A stretch of DNA of 64,000 bases, from NCBI GenBank assembly GCA_024226315.1, contig JAAELT010000420.1, forward strand, positions 86,964 to 150,963. Reading direction: 5' to 3'. Below the pieces are notes generated by a model, which saw only the letters and a program-made list of their open reading frames with translations, did not search any database and was not told the origin of the DNA. This DNA comes from a bacterium (GTDB lineage: Bacteria > Acidobacteriota > Thermoanaerobaculia > Multivoradales > J023). This document shows, in pieces, positions 34,250-42,695 of the stretch (position 1 is the first letter of the stretch; each line of letters starts with the position of its first letter). The position numbers and the translations under genes are program-made.

Positions 34250-36670
34250 ATGTCGACCGCAGCCACCAGCTCCCGCAAACAACTGCCGCGGCTGAACCTG
34301 CCGCCCGCCAAGGGCAGCGAGATCGTCGGAATGTTGCTGTCGGCGATCGTCGTGCTGCTCGCCGGCAGCCTGTTGAGCTACCACCCGAAGGATCCGAGCG
34401 TACTGCACCGGGTCGCCGACGACAGTGCCGTGACCCACAACCTCGTGGGACCTTTCGGCGCGCATCTCGCCGCCCTCGCGATCTCGTTCCTGGGGCTGGT
34501 GTCCTTCGCGGTGCCGGTTCTCCTGGGCGTTCTGGCCTGGCGGCGCCTGGCGCGGCGCGAGAGCCCGCGGGTCACCGGGCGGCTGTTCGGCTTGCTGGCG
34601 GTGCTGTTCGCGCTGCCGCCGCTCTTGCAGCTGCTCTTCGGCCAGGTCTTCTGGCGCGGCTATCCGCTCGACGCCGGTGGCGCGCTCGGTGCGGTTGTCG
34701 TCGACATGTTGACGTCGAAGCTCAATCCCGGCGGCGCCTTCGTGATCCTGCTGACCGTCCTCCTGGTCGGCGGCAGCCTGGCCGCGCAGTCGACGCTTGG
34801 GGATCTGCTCAAGCTCGCGCAAGCCAGGATGGGCACCCTGGGCGGCTGGCTGCGGCTGGCGAGCGCCCAGCGCCGCAAGCGCAACGAGGAGCGCTCGACC
34901 CAGCAGCGGGTGATCCGCTACGTCCGCCGCCATGCCGGTGAGCAGCAGGCGGGAGCCGATCGGGTGGCGCCGTCTTCGGCCCCGCCGGGTGAGTCTTTGC
35001 CGAGTGAGTCCACGCAGGACCCCGCGATGATCGATCTGCCTCTCAGGGTCCAGGAGAAGAAGGGCGAAGGGCACTTCGCGGTGCGGAAGGTGCGCTCGAA
35101 GGCGCCGGCCGCGAAGACGTCGGCCGCGAAGAAGCCGGCGGCGACGCCGCGCCAGGAGGTGATCGCGTTCAAGCCGGAGGAGGTGGCGCCCGAGAAGCTG
35201 CCGCCGGTGAACCTGCTCAAGACCGACTCGATCCGGAAGGCCCACGACGAGCGCGAGCTGGTACGTCTCGGCGAGGTGATCCGCGAGTCGGCCGCGCACT
35301 TCGGCATCGAAGGGACGATCGAAGGCATCAGCCCCGGGCCGGTGATCACCGTCTACGAGTTCCAACCGGCGCCGGGGATCAAGGTCAGCCGGATCGTCAA
35401 TCTGCAGGACGACCTGGCGCTGGCGCTCAAGGCCGAGTCGGTCCGCATCGAGCGGCTCCCCGGCCGCTCGACGCTCGGCGTCGAGGTTCCCAACACCACG
35501 CGCTCGACCATCCATCTGGGGCATCTGATCGACTACGACAGGTTCAAGAGCTCGCCGTCGGTGCTCACCATGGCGCTCGGCGTCGATATCTACGGCCAGC
35601 CGTACTACGCCGATCTGGCCACCATGCCGCATCTGCTGGTCGCCGGCGCCACCGGCGCGGGCAAGAGCGTCGGGCTGCAGAGCATGATCACCTCGATCAT
35701 CTACAAGGCGACCCGCGAGCAGGTGCAGTTCATCTTCATCGATCCCAAGCGGATCGAGCTCGGTGTATACGCCGACATTCCCCACCTCAAGACCGAGGTG
35801 GTGATGAATCCCAAGAAGGCGGCCAACGCCCTGCGCTGGGCGGTGGCCGAGATGGAGCGTCGCTACCGTCTGCTGGCCGAGCTGCACGTGCGATCGATCG
35901 ACTACTACAACCGGGCGATCAGCGATCCCAAGGAGCGCAAGCGCCTGTCGCTGAAGGAGGGCGAGAGCGAGCTGAACCCCGACGATTTCAAGCCGCTGCC
36001 CTACTATGTGATCGTCATCGACGAACTGGCCGACCTGATGATCGTGGCGTCGGCCGAGGTCGAGACCTCGATCGCTCGCATCGCGCAGATGGCGCGCGCG
36101 GTCGGCATCCACCTGATCGTCGCCACCCAGCGCCCGTCGGTGGATGTGCTGACGGGCACGATCAAGGCCAACTTTCCCTGCCGCCTGTCCTACGCCACGG
36201 CGACCCGGCACGACTCGCGAACCATTCTCGATACGGTGGGATCGGAGAAGCTGCTCGGCAAGGGCGACGCGTTGTTCGTGGCGCCGGGAACGTCACGGAT
36301 CCTGCGCATGCACGGCGGCTACATCAGCGAGCAGGAGACCGCGTCGCTGATCCGCTGGCTCAAGCGCCACGGCAAGCCCGAGCTCGATCTCGACGTGGTC
36401 AAGGAACCGGAGACCAGCAAGGAGGCGGGCGGCCCTGGTGGCGGCGACGACGCGCTGTTCGACGAGGCGGCCCGCCTGGTGGTGAAAGAGCGGATGGGCT
36501 CGGCCAGCTACCTGCAGCGCCGCCTGAGGGTCGGCTTCTCTCGCGCCGCCCGGCTGATCGACATGCTCGAGGCCGACGGCCTGCTCGGACCAGCGCAGGG
36601 CTCGAAGCCACGCGAGGTCCTGGTGCCGCCCGATTATTTCGAGGAGATCGACCGCGCCCTGCAGGAGTAG
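34250..36670 (+). CDS. ftsK: DNA translocase FtsK/SpoIIIE
   Basis: An 806-residue translocase. Four N-terminal membrane helices (about 25-185) anchor it at the septum, a basic/Ala-Lys-rich linker (~215-310) follows, then alpha and beta RecA-like domains with Walker A GATGAGKSVG (~466) and Walker B YVIVIDELADLM (~590). The C-terminal winged-helix gamma domain (~735-800, ASYLQRRLRVGFSRAARLIDMLE) reads KOPS sites on DNA. The protein pumps chromosome termini during division. The linker is short compared with E. coli FtsK. Start ATG at 34250; fmt follows by 20 bp and may be cotranscribed. Confidence 0.96.
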   Translation: MSTAATSSRKQLPRLNLPPAKGSEIVGMLLSAIVVLLAGSLLSYHPKDPSVLHRVADDSAVTHNLVGPFGAHLAALAISFLGLVSFAVPVLLGVLAWRRLARRESPRVTGRLFGLLAVLFALPPLLQLLFGQVFWRGYPLDAGGALGAVVVDMLTSKLNPGGAFVILLTVLLVGGSLAAQSTLGDLLKLAQARMGTLGGWLRLASAQRRKRNEERSTQQRVIRYVRRHAGEQQAGADRVAPSSAPPGESLPSESTQDPAMIDLPLRVQEKKGEGHFAVRKVRSKAPAAKTSAAKKPAATPRQEVIAFKPEEVAPEKLPPVNLLKTDSIRKAHDERELVRLGEVIRESAAHFGIEGTIEGISPGPVITVYEFQPAPGIKVSRIVNLQDDLALALKAESVRIERLPGRSTLGVEVPNTTRSTIHLGHLIDYDRFKSSPSVLTMALGVDIYGQPYYADLATMPHLLVAGATGAGKSVGLQSMITSIIYKATREQVQFIFIDPKRIELGVYADIPHLKTEVVMNPKKAANALRWAVAEMERRYRLLAELHVRSIDYYNRAISDPKERKRLSLKEGESELNPDDFKPLPYYVIVIDELADLMIVASAEVETSIARIAQMARAVGIHLIVATQRPSVDVLTGTIKANFPCRLSYATATRHDSRTILDTVGSEKLLGKGDALFVAPGTSRILRMHGGYISEQETASLIRWLKRHGKPELDLDVVKEPETSKEAGGPGGGDDALFDEAARLVVKERMGSASYLQRRLRVGFSRAARLIDMLEADGLLGPAQGSKPREVLVPPDYFEEIDRALQE

Positions 36671-36690
36671 CGCGATCTTCTCGAACCGAC

Positions 36691-37623
36691 ATGCGGACGC
36701 TCTTCTTCGGCACGCCGGACTTCTCGGTACCAACGCTCGCGGCCATGGTCGACGCGGGATTCGCGCCCCTGCGGGTGATCACCCGGCCGGCGAGGCCGGT
36801 CGGTCGCGGCCATCGGGTCCGGGAAACGCCGGTGGCTGAGTGGGCCGCGGCCCACGACCTGGAGGTGATGACGCCCGAGAAGGTGAACGTGAAGACCTTC
36901 CGCCGCGAGCTCACGGAGCTCGAGCCCGATGTCGCCGTGGTGGTCGCCTTTGGTCAGATCTTTCGGCGGCGCCTGCTCGCTCTGCCGAGGCTCGGCTGCG
37001 TCAACGTGCACGCGTCGGTCCTGCCCCGGCACCGCGGCGCCGCGCCGATCCAGGCGGCGATCGCCGAGGGTGACCGGGTCACCGGCGTCACCACCATGAA
37101 GATGGAAGAGGGGCTCGACTCGGGGCCGATCCTGCTCCAGGAGGAAGTCGTCATCGCCCCGGGGGAGACGACTCCCGAGCTGGCGGACCGGCTCGCCCGT
37201 CGCGGCGCCGAGCTGCTGACCGAAACCCTCCGGCGCCTGGCTGACGGCGATCTGGAGGCTAGGCAACAAGACGAGGATCTGGCAACCTACGCGCCGCAGC
37301 TCACGCGCGACGACGGTGTCGTCGACTGGCGGCAGGCTGCTGGTACGATCCACAATCGGCTGCGGGGGTACACGCCGTGGCCCGGTCAGTCGAGCGAGAT
37401 CCGGGGCAAACGGATCAAGCTCCTGCGGGTACGGCCTCTGGAGGGCGAGGCGGGGGAGGAGCCGGGGACCGTCCTCGGGTTGCGCGAGGCTCAGTTGAGC
37501 GTCGCGTGCGGCGATGCGACGGTCCTCGGCCTGGAACGTGTTCAGCTGGCCGGCAGGAAGCCGGTCTCGGGCAAGGACTTCATGAACGGAGAACGGCTGC
37601 GAGCCGGAGAGCGATTCGAGTGA
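36691..37623 (+). CDS. fmt: Methionyl-tRNA formyltransferase
   Basis: A 310-residue enzyme that formylates initiator Met-tRNA using 10-formyl-THF. It shows FFGTPDFSVPTL at the N-terminus, the catalytic region VNVHASVLPRHRGAAPIQ with conserved Asn and His (~107-109), and KMEEGLDSGPIL carrying the catalytic Asp. The C-terminal OB-like tRNA domain (~205-305) includes the YTPWPG motif. It lies directly upstream of rsmB, the common arrangement in bacteria. Confidence 0.95.
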   Translation: MRTLFFGTPDFSVPTLAAMVDAGFAPLRVITRPARPVGRGHRVRETPVAEWAAAHDLEVMTPEKVNVKTFRRELTELEPDVAVVVAFGQIFRRRLLALPRLGCVNVHASVLPRHRGAAPIQAAIAEGDRVTGVTTMKMEEGLDSGPILLQEEVVIAPGETTPELADRLARRGAELLTETLRRLADGDLEARQQDEDLATYAPQLTRDDGVVDWRQAAGTIHNRLRGYTPWPGQSSEIRGKRIKLLRVRPLEGEAGEEPGTVLGLREAQLSVACGDATVLGLERVQLAGRKPVSGKDFMNGERLRAGERFE

Positions 37624-37669
37624 TGCCGGACAGCGTCTATGCTATTGTGGCATTCGGAGTCTTCCCGCG

Positions 37670-39184
37670 ATGAGCAAACGCCGCATCCAGAGCCTCCCAG
37701 CGAAGCCGTCACGGCCTTTCAGGGGCCGCCGCCTTCATCAGCGCCGTACCCCGGAGGACAACGTCAGGGTCTCCGCCGCCTGGGTGGTCGAGCGGACCTT
37801 GTCGACGCTGTCGCCGTCGTCGGTCTTTCTCGATAGCGCCCTCGCGCGCTGCGACGAGCTCGACCATCGCTTGCTGCGCGAGCTGTCGCTCGGTACGTTG
37901 CGCTGGCTGCGCCGGCTCGACCACGTGATCGCGCTCGCCAGTCATCGACGTTTCGAGGAGATCGAGCCGGCGTTGCGGGCGCCGCTGCGGGTGGCCGCCT
38001 ACCAGCTGCTGTTCATGGACCGGATCCCGGCCCACGCCGCGGTCAACGAGGGTGTCGAGCATGCCCGGCGGCTCACTCACCGTGGCGGCGCCAGCTTCAC
38101 CAATGGCGTGCTGCGGCGGATCGCACGCGCCCCCCGGCTCGATGCCTGGCCGGTGGAGGAGGCCGATCCCTGCCGCCGCCTGGCGATCGAGAAGAGCCAT
38201 CCCGACTTCCTGGCCGAACGCTGGATCGAGCGCTTCGGGGAGCACGGCGGCAAGGCGCTGCTCGAGGCCAACAATCGCCCCAAGTCTCTGCAACTGCTCG
38301 CTTTCCGCGACCTCGGCGGGCGCGAATTGCTGGCGGAGACGCTGATCGACGAGGGGGTCGATCTCGAGCCTTCCGCCATCGCGCCGATGGGCCTGACGGT
38401 GCGCTCGGGCAATCCTCTCCATTCCGAGGCGTTTCGCCGGGGTGAGTTCTATATCCAGGACGAGGCCAGCCAGGCATCGGCCCTGGTGCCGCGGCCCAGG
38501 CCGGGCGAGCGGGTTTTCGACGCGGCCGCGGCGCCGGGGGGCAAGAGCTTCACCTTGCTCGCCGTCGAGCCGTCGAGCAAGGTGGTCATGGCCGACGTCT
38601 CACCGGCCCGGCTGTTCACGGTACGGCGGAACCTGGAGCGGCTGAGACGCAGCGTGCCGGTGATCGCCGCCGATGCCGGCAGGCCGCCCACACAGCGAGC
38701 CTTCGACCGCGTGATCCTGGACCTTCCCTGCACCGGCACCGGCACTCTGCGCAAGAGCCCGGAGCTCAAGTGGCGGATCAGCGAGGCGGAGATCGGGCGC
38801 CTGTCGCGGCAATCCCTGCGTCTGCTCGAGGGCATGGCGCCCCTGGTGGCGCCGGAGGGCTTTCTGATCGCCATCACCTGCTCTCTCGAGCCGGAGGAGA
38901 ACGAGGCGGTCGTCGAGACTTTTCTTGAGCGGCATGGAGAATTTTCTCTGCTACCGCTCGAGGACCAGGTCGATTATCCACTCGCAGGTTGGATCGCCGG
39001 CCCAGGCTGTTGGCGGATGCTGCCGGAGGGGGATCATGACGGTTTTACCGTCCACGCCCTGGTACGGCGGCGGCAAGGCGTCGCCCTTGCCGGTGCGGAG
39101 AAATCGGTGTCGAGTACCCCGCGAGAGCGGCCGGAAGACTCGCTGAATCGCCTGGAAATGGCTTGGGTGGGTTTTTCTTATTGA
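37670..39184 (+). CDS. rsmB: 16S rRNA (cytosine(967)-C5)-methyltransferase
   Basis: A 504-residue RsmB (Sun) protein. An N-terminal NusB-like domain (~30-165, RELSLGTLRWLRRLD and FTNGVLRRIAR) is joined to an m5C methyltransferase domain (~175-455). SAM-binding is DAAAAPGGKSF (~285). The two catalytic cysteines are in LDLPCTGTGTL (~351) and ITCSLEPEENE (~404). A ~45-residue C-terminal tail past the usual end is unstructured. The stop codon overlaps the -35 box of the HU promoter. Confidence 0.95.
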   Translation: MSKRRIQSLPAKPSRPFRGRRLHQRRTPEDNVRVSAAWVVERTLSTLSPSSVFLDSALARCDELDHRLLRELSLGTLRWLRRLDHVIALASHRRFEEIEPALRAPLRVAAYQLLFMDRIPAHAAVNEGVEHARRLTHRGGASFTNGVLRRIARAPRLDAWPVEEADPCRRLAIEKSHPDFLAERWIERFGEHGGKALLEANNRPKSLQLLAFRDLGGRELLAETLIDEGVDLEPSAIAPMGLTVRSGNPLHSEAFRRGEFYIQDEASQASALVPRPRPGERVFDAAAAPGGKSFTLLAVEPSSKVVMADVSPARLFTVRRNLERLRRSVPVIAADAGRPPTQRAFDRVILDLPCTGTGTLRKSPELKWRISEAEIGRLSRQSLRLLEGMAPLVAPEGFLIAITCSLEPEENEAVVETFLERHGEFSLLPLEDQVDYPLAGWIAGPGCWRMLPEGDHDGFTVHALVRRRQGVALAGAEKSVSSTPRERPEDSLNRLEMAWVGFSY

Positions 39185-39209
39185 CAGTGATCGGACGTTG
39201 GCTTACTGT
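39181..39209 (+). promoter_or_regulatory. Sigma-70 promoter for the HU gene
   Basis: A consensus -35 TTGACA (39181-39186), a 17-bp spacer and -10 TACTGT (39204-39209) form the best sigma-70-type promoter in the window. Transcription would start near 39216, leaving a leader of about 138 nt before the HU ATG. The -35 box overlaps the rsmB stop codon. Confidence 0.75.
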
Positions 39210-39353
39210 TCCGCCGTCGACAGACTGGCGAGCCTGCCACCCGTTCTGGAGCTCGTCATCCTGCCAACCTCTTGCGGTCCGCTGATCCCACGGTGGATCC
39301 AGATCTTTCGAGACCGACGGTCTTCGATTCATTTCATCTGACAAGGAGCAGTG

Positions 39354-39629
39354 ATGTCCAACAAAACACAACTGGTAGAGGACGTGGCGAGCCGACTCGA
39401 GGTGACCAAGAAAACGGCCAGCGATGCCGTTGATGCCATCTTCGGCCATATCAGTAAGCAGCTCGCCGACGGTGAGCGGGTGCAGATCCCCGGTTTCGGT
39501 ACTTTCGTGGTCACCGCCCGCAAGGAGCGCCAAGGCCGCAACCCGCAGACCGGCGCGACCATGACCATCAAGGCCAGCAACAGCGTTCGCTTCAAGCCCG
39601 GCAAGGGCCTCAAAGACGCCGTCAACTGA
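39354..39629 (+). CDS. HU-family DNA-binding protein
   Basis: A 91-residue histone-like protein. It has the HU/IHF beta-arm signature GFGTFVVTARKERQGRNPQTG (about residues 48-68) including the RNP tip, after two dimerisation helices. It binds and bends DNA as a dimer in the nucleoid. The ATG at 39354 is chosen over the GTG at 39351 because AAGGAG at 39343-39348 is then 5 nt away instead of 2. It has its own strong promoter and a strong terminator, as expected for an abundant protein. Confidence 0.96.
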   Translation: MSNKTQLVEDVASRLEVTKKTASDAVDAIFGHISKQLADGERVQIPGFGTFVVTARKERQGRNPQTGATMTIKASNSVRFKPGKGLKDAVN

Positions 39630-39665
39630 GCCGATTCCCCGGCACCGCCGGGTTCTGACTCGCAA

Positions 39666-39706
39666 GAAAGGCTCCGCGGGACACTTGGTGTCCGCGGGGC
39701 CTTTCT
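39666..39706 (+). terminator. Rho-independent terminator of the HU gene
   Basis: GAAAGGCTCCGCGG and CCGCGGGGCCTTTC-type arms pair with one bulged base around GACAC-TTG-GTGTC, and the second arm ends in CCTTTCTCGCTTC. It starts about 37 nt past the HU stop. The adenines before and thymines after the stem are typical of an intrinsic terminator. Confidence 0.85.
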
Positions 39707-39717
39707 CGCTTCACGCC

Positions 39718-39750
39718 CCAAGAAGTCGAGCCTGCGGCTCGACTTCTTGG
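39718..39750. terminator. Perfect 15-bp hairpin, likely bidirectional terminator
   Basis: CCAAGAAGTCGAGCC (39718-39732) pairs perfectly with GGCTCGACTTCTTGG (39736-39750) around TGC. It lies between convergent HU and glycosyltransferase genes. No long T-run follows on either strand, so a structural or REP-like role is also possible. Confidence 0.6.
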
Positions 39751-39767
39751 CCCAGCCCCACCGGGCC

Positions 39768-39801
39768 AGGAGACCATCCTCAAAGATCCGGCTGGTCTCC
39801 T
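39768..39801 (-). terminator. Stem-loop at the glycosyltransferase 3' end
   Basis: AGGAGACCA (39768-39776) pairs exactly with TGGTCTCCT (39793-39801) around a 16-nt loop. The right arm overlaps the stop codon of the minus-strand gene ending at 39800. No U-tract is visible. Confidence 0.4.
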
Positions 39802-40471
39802 AGCGAACCTTCCGATAGAGCCGTGCCAGCTTCTCGGGCGAGACGCCCGCGAAGTAGAGCAGCCAGATCAGGTAATTGGTGGCGATCGTGCGCGTGGCGC
39901 CATAGCGCTGGAAGCGTCGCGATGACGTGATGACCCGATCATCGACGATCACGATCCGGCCCGCTTTCCTGAGCCGCCGGATGAAATCGAGGTCCTCGAG
40001 GATCGGCCACTCCCGGAAGCCGCCTAGAGCCGTGAACGCCTCGCGGCTGGCGAACTGGGCCTGATCGCCCAGCGGCCAGCCGGTGAGCCGGGTGCGCAGG
40101 TCGGTCCAGCGATCGGCGCTCTTCAAGGCGCCGGTCGCGGGCTCGAAGCGCAGCCGGAAGCCGCCGCCCACGGCGCCACTGGCCAGCACCTCGCGCACCC
40201 GATCCGCGGCACCCCCGGGCAGCCTGGTGTCGGCGTGCAGGAACAACAGCGCATCTGACCCGGCGGCGGCCGCCCCGCGGTTGAGCTGCGCCCCGCGACC
40301 GGCATCGCCGGTGACGACCCGGGCTCCCAGCGACCTCGCGACTTCCACGGTGGCATCGCTCGACCCGCCGTCCGAAACCCATACCTCGTCCGCGGCCTGC
40401 AGGGCGTGGGGCAGGGCGACGGCGAGCGTGCGTTCCTCGTCGAGCGTCGGGATGACAATTGCGAGGCGCAT
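39800..40471 (-). CDS. Family 2 glycosyltransferase, TIGR04283-like
   Basis: A 223-residue GT-A glycosyltransferase. The N-terminus is MRLAIVIPTLDEERTL, followed by DEVWVSDGGSSDAT (nucleotide-sugar binding), LLFLHADTRLP (DxD-like metal site) and GDQAQFASREAF/GFREWPILEDLDF acceptor motifs. The length and the C-terminal SSRRFQRYG motif match the TIGR04283 group, some of which are tied to arsenosugar or lipid glycosylation. The ATG at 40471 is chosen because the fold starts there; an ATG at 40504 adds 11 residues. It is divergent from moaC with 71 bp between starts. Confidence 0.88.
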   Translation of the reverse strand: MRLAIVIPTLDEERTLAVALPHALQAADEVWVSDGGSSDATVEVARSLGARVVTGDAGRGAQLNRGAAAAGSDALLFLHADTRLPGGAADRVREVLASGAVGGGFRLRFEPATGALKSADRWTDLRTRLTGWPLGDQAQFASREAFTALGGFREWPILEDLDFIRRLRKAGRIVIVDDRVITSSRRFQRYGATRTIATNYLIWLLYFAGVSPEKLARLYRKVR

Positions 40472-40542
40472 GATGGCGGCGAGAGGAGCCGGCGATGGTA
40501 CCATAGCGCTAGTCGCCGGAGCGCGCGGAGGAATCCAGATCC

Positions 40543-41022
40543 ATGTCGAGCAAGAAGTCTTTCAGCCATCTCGACGCGCGCGGTCGAGCGCGGATGGTCG
40601 ACGTTTCGACCAAGCCGGTGACGCGGCGGACCGCCGGTGCCTCCTGCCGGGTCCTGATGTCGCCCGACACCGTGGCGCGCCTCGGCGCCATGCCCAAGGG
40701 CGATGCGGTCGCGGTGGCCAGACTGGCCGGCATCCAGGCTGCCAAGCGGGTGGGCGAGCTGATTCCCCTGGCCCACACCCTGCCGCTCGAGCACGTGGAG
40801 GTCGATTTCCAACTGGTCGACGGCGGCGTCGAGATCCGTAGCGAGATCGTGGTCACCGCCCGTACCGGTGCCGAGCTCGAGGCGATGGTGGCTTGCAGCA
40901 ACGCCGCCCTGGCCCTTTACGACATGGTCAAGGCGGTCGAGCGCGATGCCGTGATCACCGATCTGAAGCTGGAGTCGAAGAGCGGTGGCCGCAGCGGCAA
41001 TTACCGCCGCACGGAGGACTGA
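40543..41022 (+). CDS. moaC: Cyclic pyranopterin monophosphate synthase MoaC
   Basis: A 159-residue MoaC. It has FSHLDARGRARMVDVS at the N-terminus, AAKRVGELIPLAHTLPLEHV with the conserved Lys and His, and the C-terminal ALALYDMVKAVERD and the LKLESKSGGRSG loop with the catalytic lysine region. It converts the MoaA product to cPMP in molybdenum cofactor synthesis. No other moa gene is nearby. GGAGGAA precedes the ATG. Its stop overlaps the next start (TGATG), so the two genes are coupled. Confidence 0.95.
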   Translation: MSSKKSFSHLDARGRARMVDVSTKPVTRRTAGASCRVLMSPDTVARLGAMPKGDAVAVARLAGIQAAKRVGELIPLAHTLPLEHVEVDFQLVDGGVEIRSEIVVTARTGAELEAMVACSNAALALYDMVKAVERDAVITDLKLESKSGGRSGNYRRTED

Positions 41023-42194
41023 TGATCCTCACCGGGTGCGATCGCCTGCTGCTGGAGGCCGAGAACCTGGCCGGCAGGCGCTACGGCCTGCTCGGCCACG
41101 GCGCGTCGGTCACCCGAGACCTTCGCCCGACGCACCTGGCGCTGGCCGCATCGGCGGCAGGTGCGCCGGCCGCGCTCTACGGTCCCGAGCACGGTTACTA
41201 CGGCGTCGAGCAGGACATGATCGCCAGCCGCGACGAGCGCGATCCGTGGACCGGTACGCCCATCCTGTCGCTCTACGGTGACTCGGTCGACAGCCTGCGG
41301 CCGAGCGCGGGCGCGTTCTCACGGCTGGATCTGCTGCTGATCGATCTGCAGGACGTCGGCAGCCGCTACTACACGTATGCCGCCACCGCGGTGTGGGCGG
41401 CCGAGGTGGCGCTCGGCGCGGGCGTCGAGGTGTGGGTTCTCGATCGCCCCAATCCACTGGGCGGAGAGGTGATCGAGGGCGATCTGCCGCGCCCCGGCCA
41501 CGAGTCGTTCGTCGGCGCGTTCGCGAATCCGGTGCGCCACGGATTGACCCTCGGTGAGCTGGTGCGGCTCGAGGCGCGCCGCCGGGACTGGCCGGAGGGC
41601 TGGCGGATCTGGGAGATGGAGGGCTGGCGCCGGCGCTTGAGATGGCCCGACACGGGCCTGACCTGGATCGCGCCCTCGCCCAACATGCCGACGTTCGAAA
41701 CGGCCCTGGTCTTTCCCGGCGGCTGCCTGGTGGAGGCGACGAACCTGTCCGAGGGCCGCGGCACCACCCGGCCGTTCCAGCTGGTCGGCGCGCCCGGGAT
41801 CGCGGCGCACAGGCTGGCCGCGGCTCTCGAGCAGCGCGGCGTGCCCGGGGTGCGCTTCCTGCCCGTCTACTTCCGGCCGCAGTTCCAGAAGCACGCCGGG
41901 GAGGTCTGCGCCGGCGTGCAACTGGTGGTCACCGATGCCGAATGCTTCGCGTCCTACCGCTGCGGCATCGAGCTGTTGGCCGTCGTACACGACCAGTTCT
42001 CCGAGAGCTTCGGCTGGCGCGCCGAGCCCTACGAGTTCGTCGGCGACCAGCCGGCGATCGACCTGCTGACCGGCGGCCCCGAGTTTCGTCTGGCGCTCGA
42101 GAACGGCGTCGGCGTCGAAGAATGGGTAGGGAGCTGGGCGGATGACGAGGACCGCTTTCGCCGCGAGCGCGAAGGCGTGTTGTTGTATTCATGA
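41022..42194 (+). CDS. DUF1343 protein, exo-N-acetylmuramidase (NamZ)-like
   Basis: A 390-residue protein of the DUF1343 family (YbbC/NamZ), some members of which remove N-acetylmuramic acid from peptidoglycan fragments. Family motifs visible are LYGPEHGYYGVEQD (~57-70), LLIDLQDVGSRYYTY (~105-119), VLDRPNPLGG, PSPNMPTFETALVFPGGCL and EGRGTTRPFQLVGAP. There is no signal peptide, so it may act on recycled wall fragments in the cytosol. GGAGG precedes the ATG; the 3' end overlaps the next gene by 4 bp (ATGA). Confidence 0.9.
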   Translation: MILTGCDRLLLEAENLAGRRYGLLGHGASVTRDLRPTHLALAASAAGAPAALYGPEHGYYGVEQDMIASRDERDPWTGTPILSLYGDSVDSLRPSAGAFSRLDLLLIDLQDVGSRYYTYAATAVWAAEVALGAGVEVWVLDRPNPLGGEVIEGDLPRPGHESFVGAFANPVRHGLTLGELVRLEARRRDWPEGWRIWEMEGWRRRLRWPDTGLTWIAPSPNMPTFETALVFPGGCLVEATNLSEGRGTTRPFQLVGAPGIAAHRLAAALEQRGVPGVRFLPVYFRPQFQKHAGEVCAGVQLVVTDAECFASYRCGIELLAVVHDQFSESFGWRAEPYEFVGDQPAIDLLTGGPEFRLALENGVGVEEWVGSWADDEDRFRREREGVLLYS

Positions 42195-42619
42195 AACACC
42201 GGTTCCCCAAACAAAAAGTATTGCGCGTCGCGCGTCCGGTGGTAGAGTTCGAGAAGCTGATCGCCGCGGTGCGGCATGAAGGAGGGAAAGTCGGCTGGCT
42301 GGAGCTTTCTTCGGCTCCACCGACGCCGGCTCCCGAGTCACTGGAAGCGGCGGCGAGCCGTGGTGTCTTGCGCGCGGTGGCGGTCGGTGGAGGTCGTGGC
42401 GTGGTCGTCAAGCCGATTCGAGGCGAGCCGGTTCCGCGAGACCTGTTGCGGGAGCACTTCAGCGGCTGCATGCTGGTTCTGGTGACGGGAGAGATCGACG
42501 CTCCGCGGCTCGAGCCGAGTGGCGAAGACTGGACAGTCGACACCGGGATGGAGCCGGCGAAGCGATGGACGACAGGGCGACTCGTCGCCGAGCTGCGCAA
42601 GCCGCGGCCCTGGCGATAA
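42191..42619 (+). CDS. Hypothetical protein in the moaC-serA cluster
   Basis: A 142-residue soluble basic protein. An alternating alpha/beta pattern can be seen (RGVLRAVAVGGGRGVVVKPI, GCMLVLVTGEIDAPRLEPSG), but no known domain. Its ATG overlaps the preceding stop and it lies 76 bp before serA, so it is part of a five-gene run moaC-NamZ-like-this-serA-ddl. Codon use matches its neighbours, so it looks real. Confidence 0.72.
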   Translation: MKHRFPKQKVLRVARPVVEFEKLIAAVRHEGGKVGWLELSSAPPTPAPESLEAAASRGVLRAVAVGGGRGVVVKPIRGEPVPRDLLREHFSGCMLVLVTGEIDAPRLEPSGEDWTVDTGMEPAKRWTTGRLVAELRKPRPWR

Positions 42620-42695
42620 TCTCGCAGTCGGTCCCCGAGAAGACAGCCGAAGAAGACGCCAGGCAGACGGTGATTTCGAAGAGGAGATCCCGACC

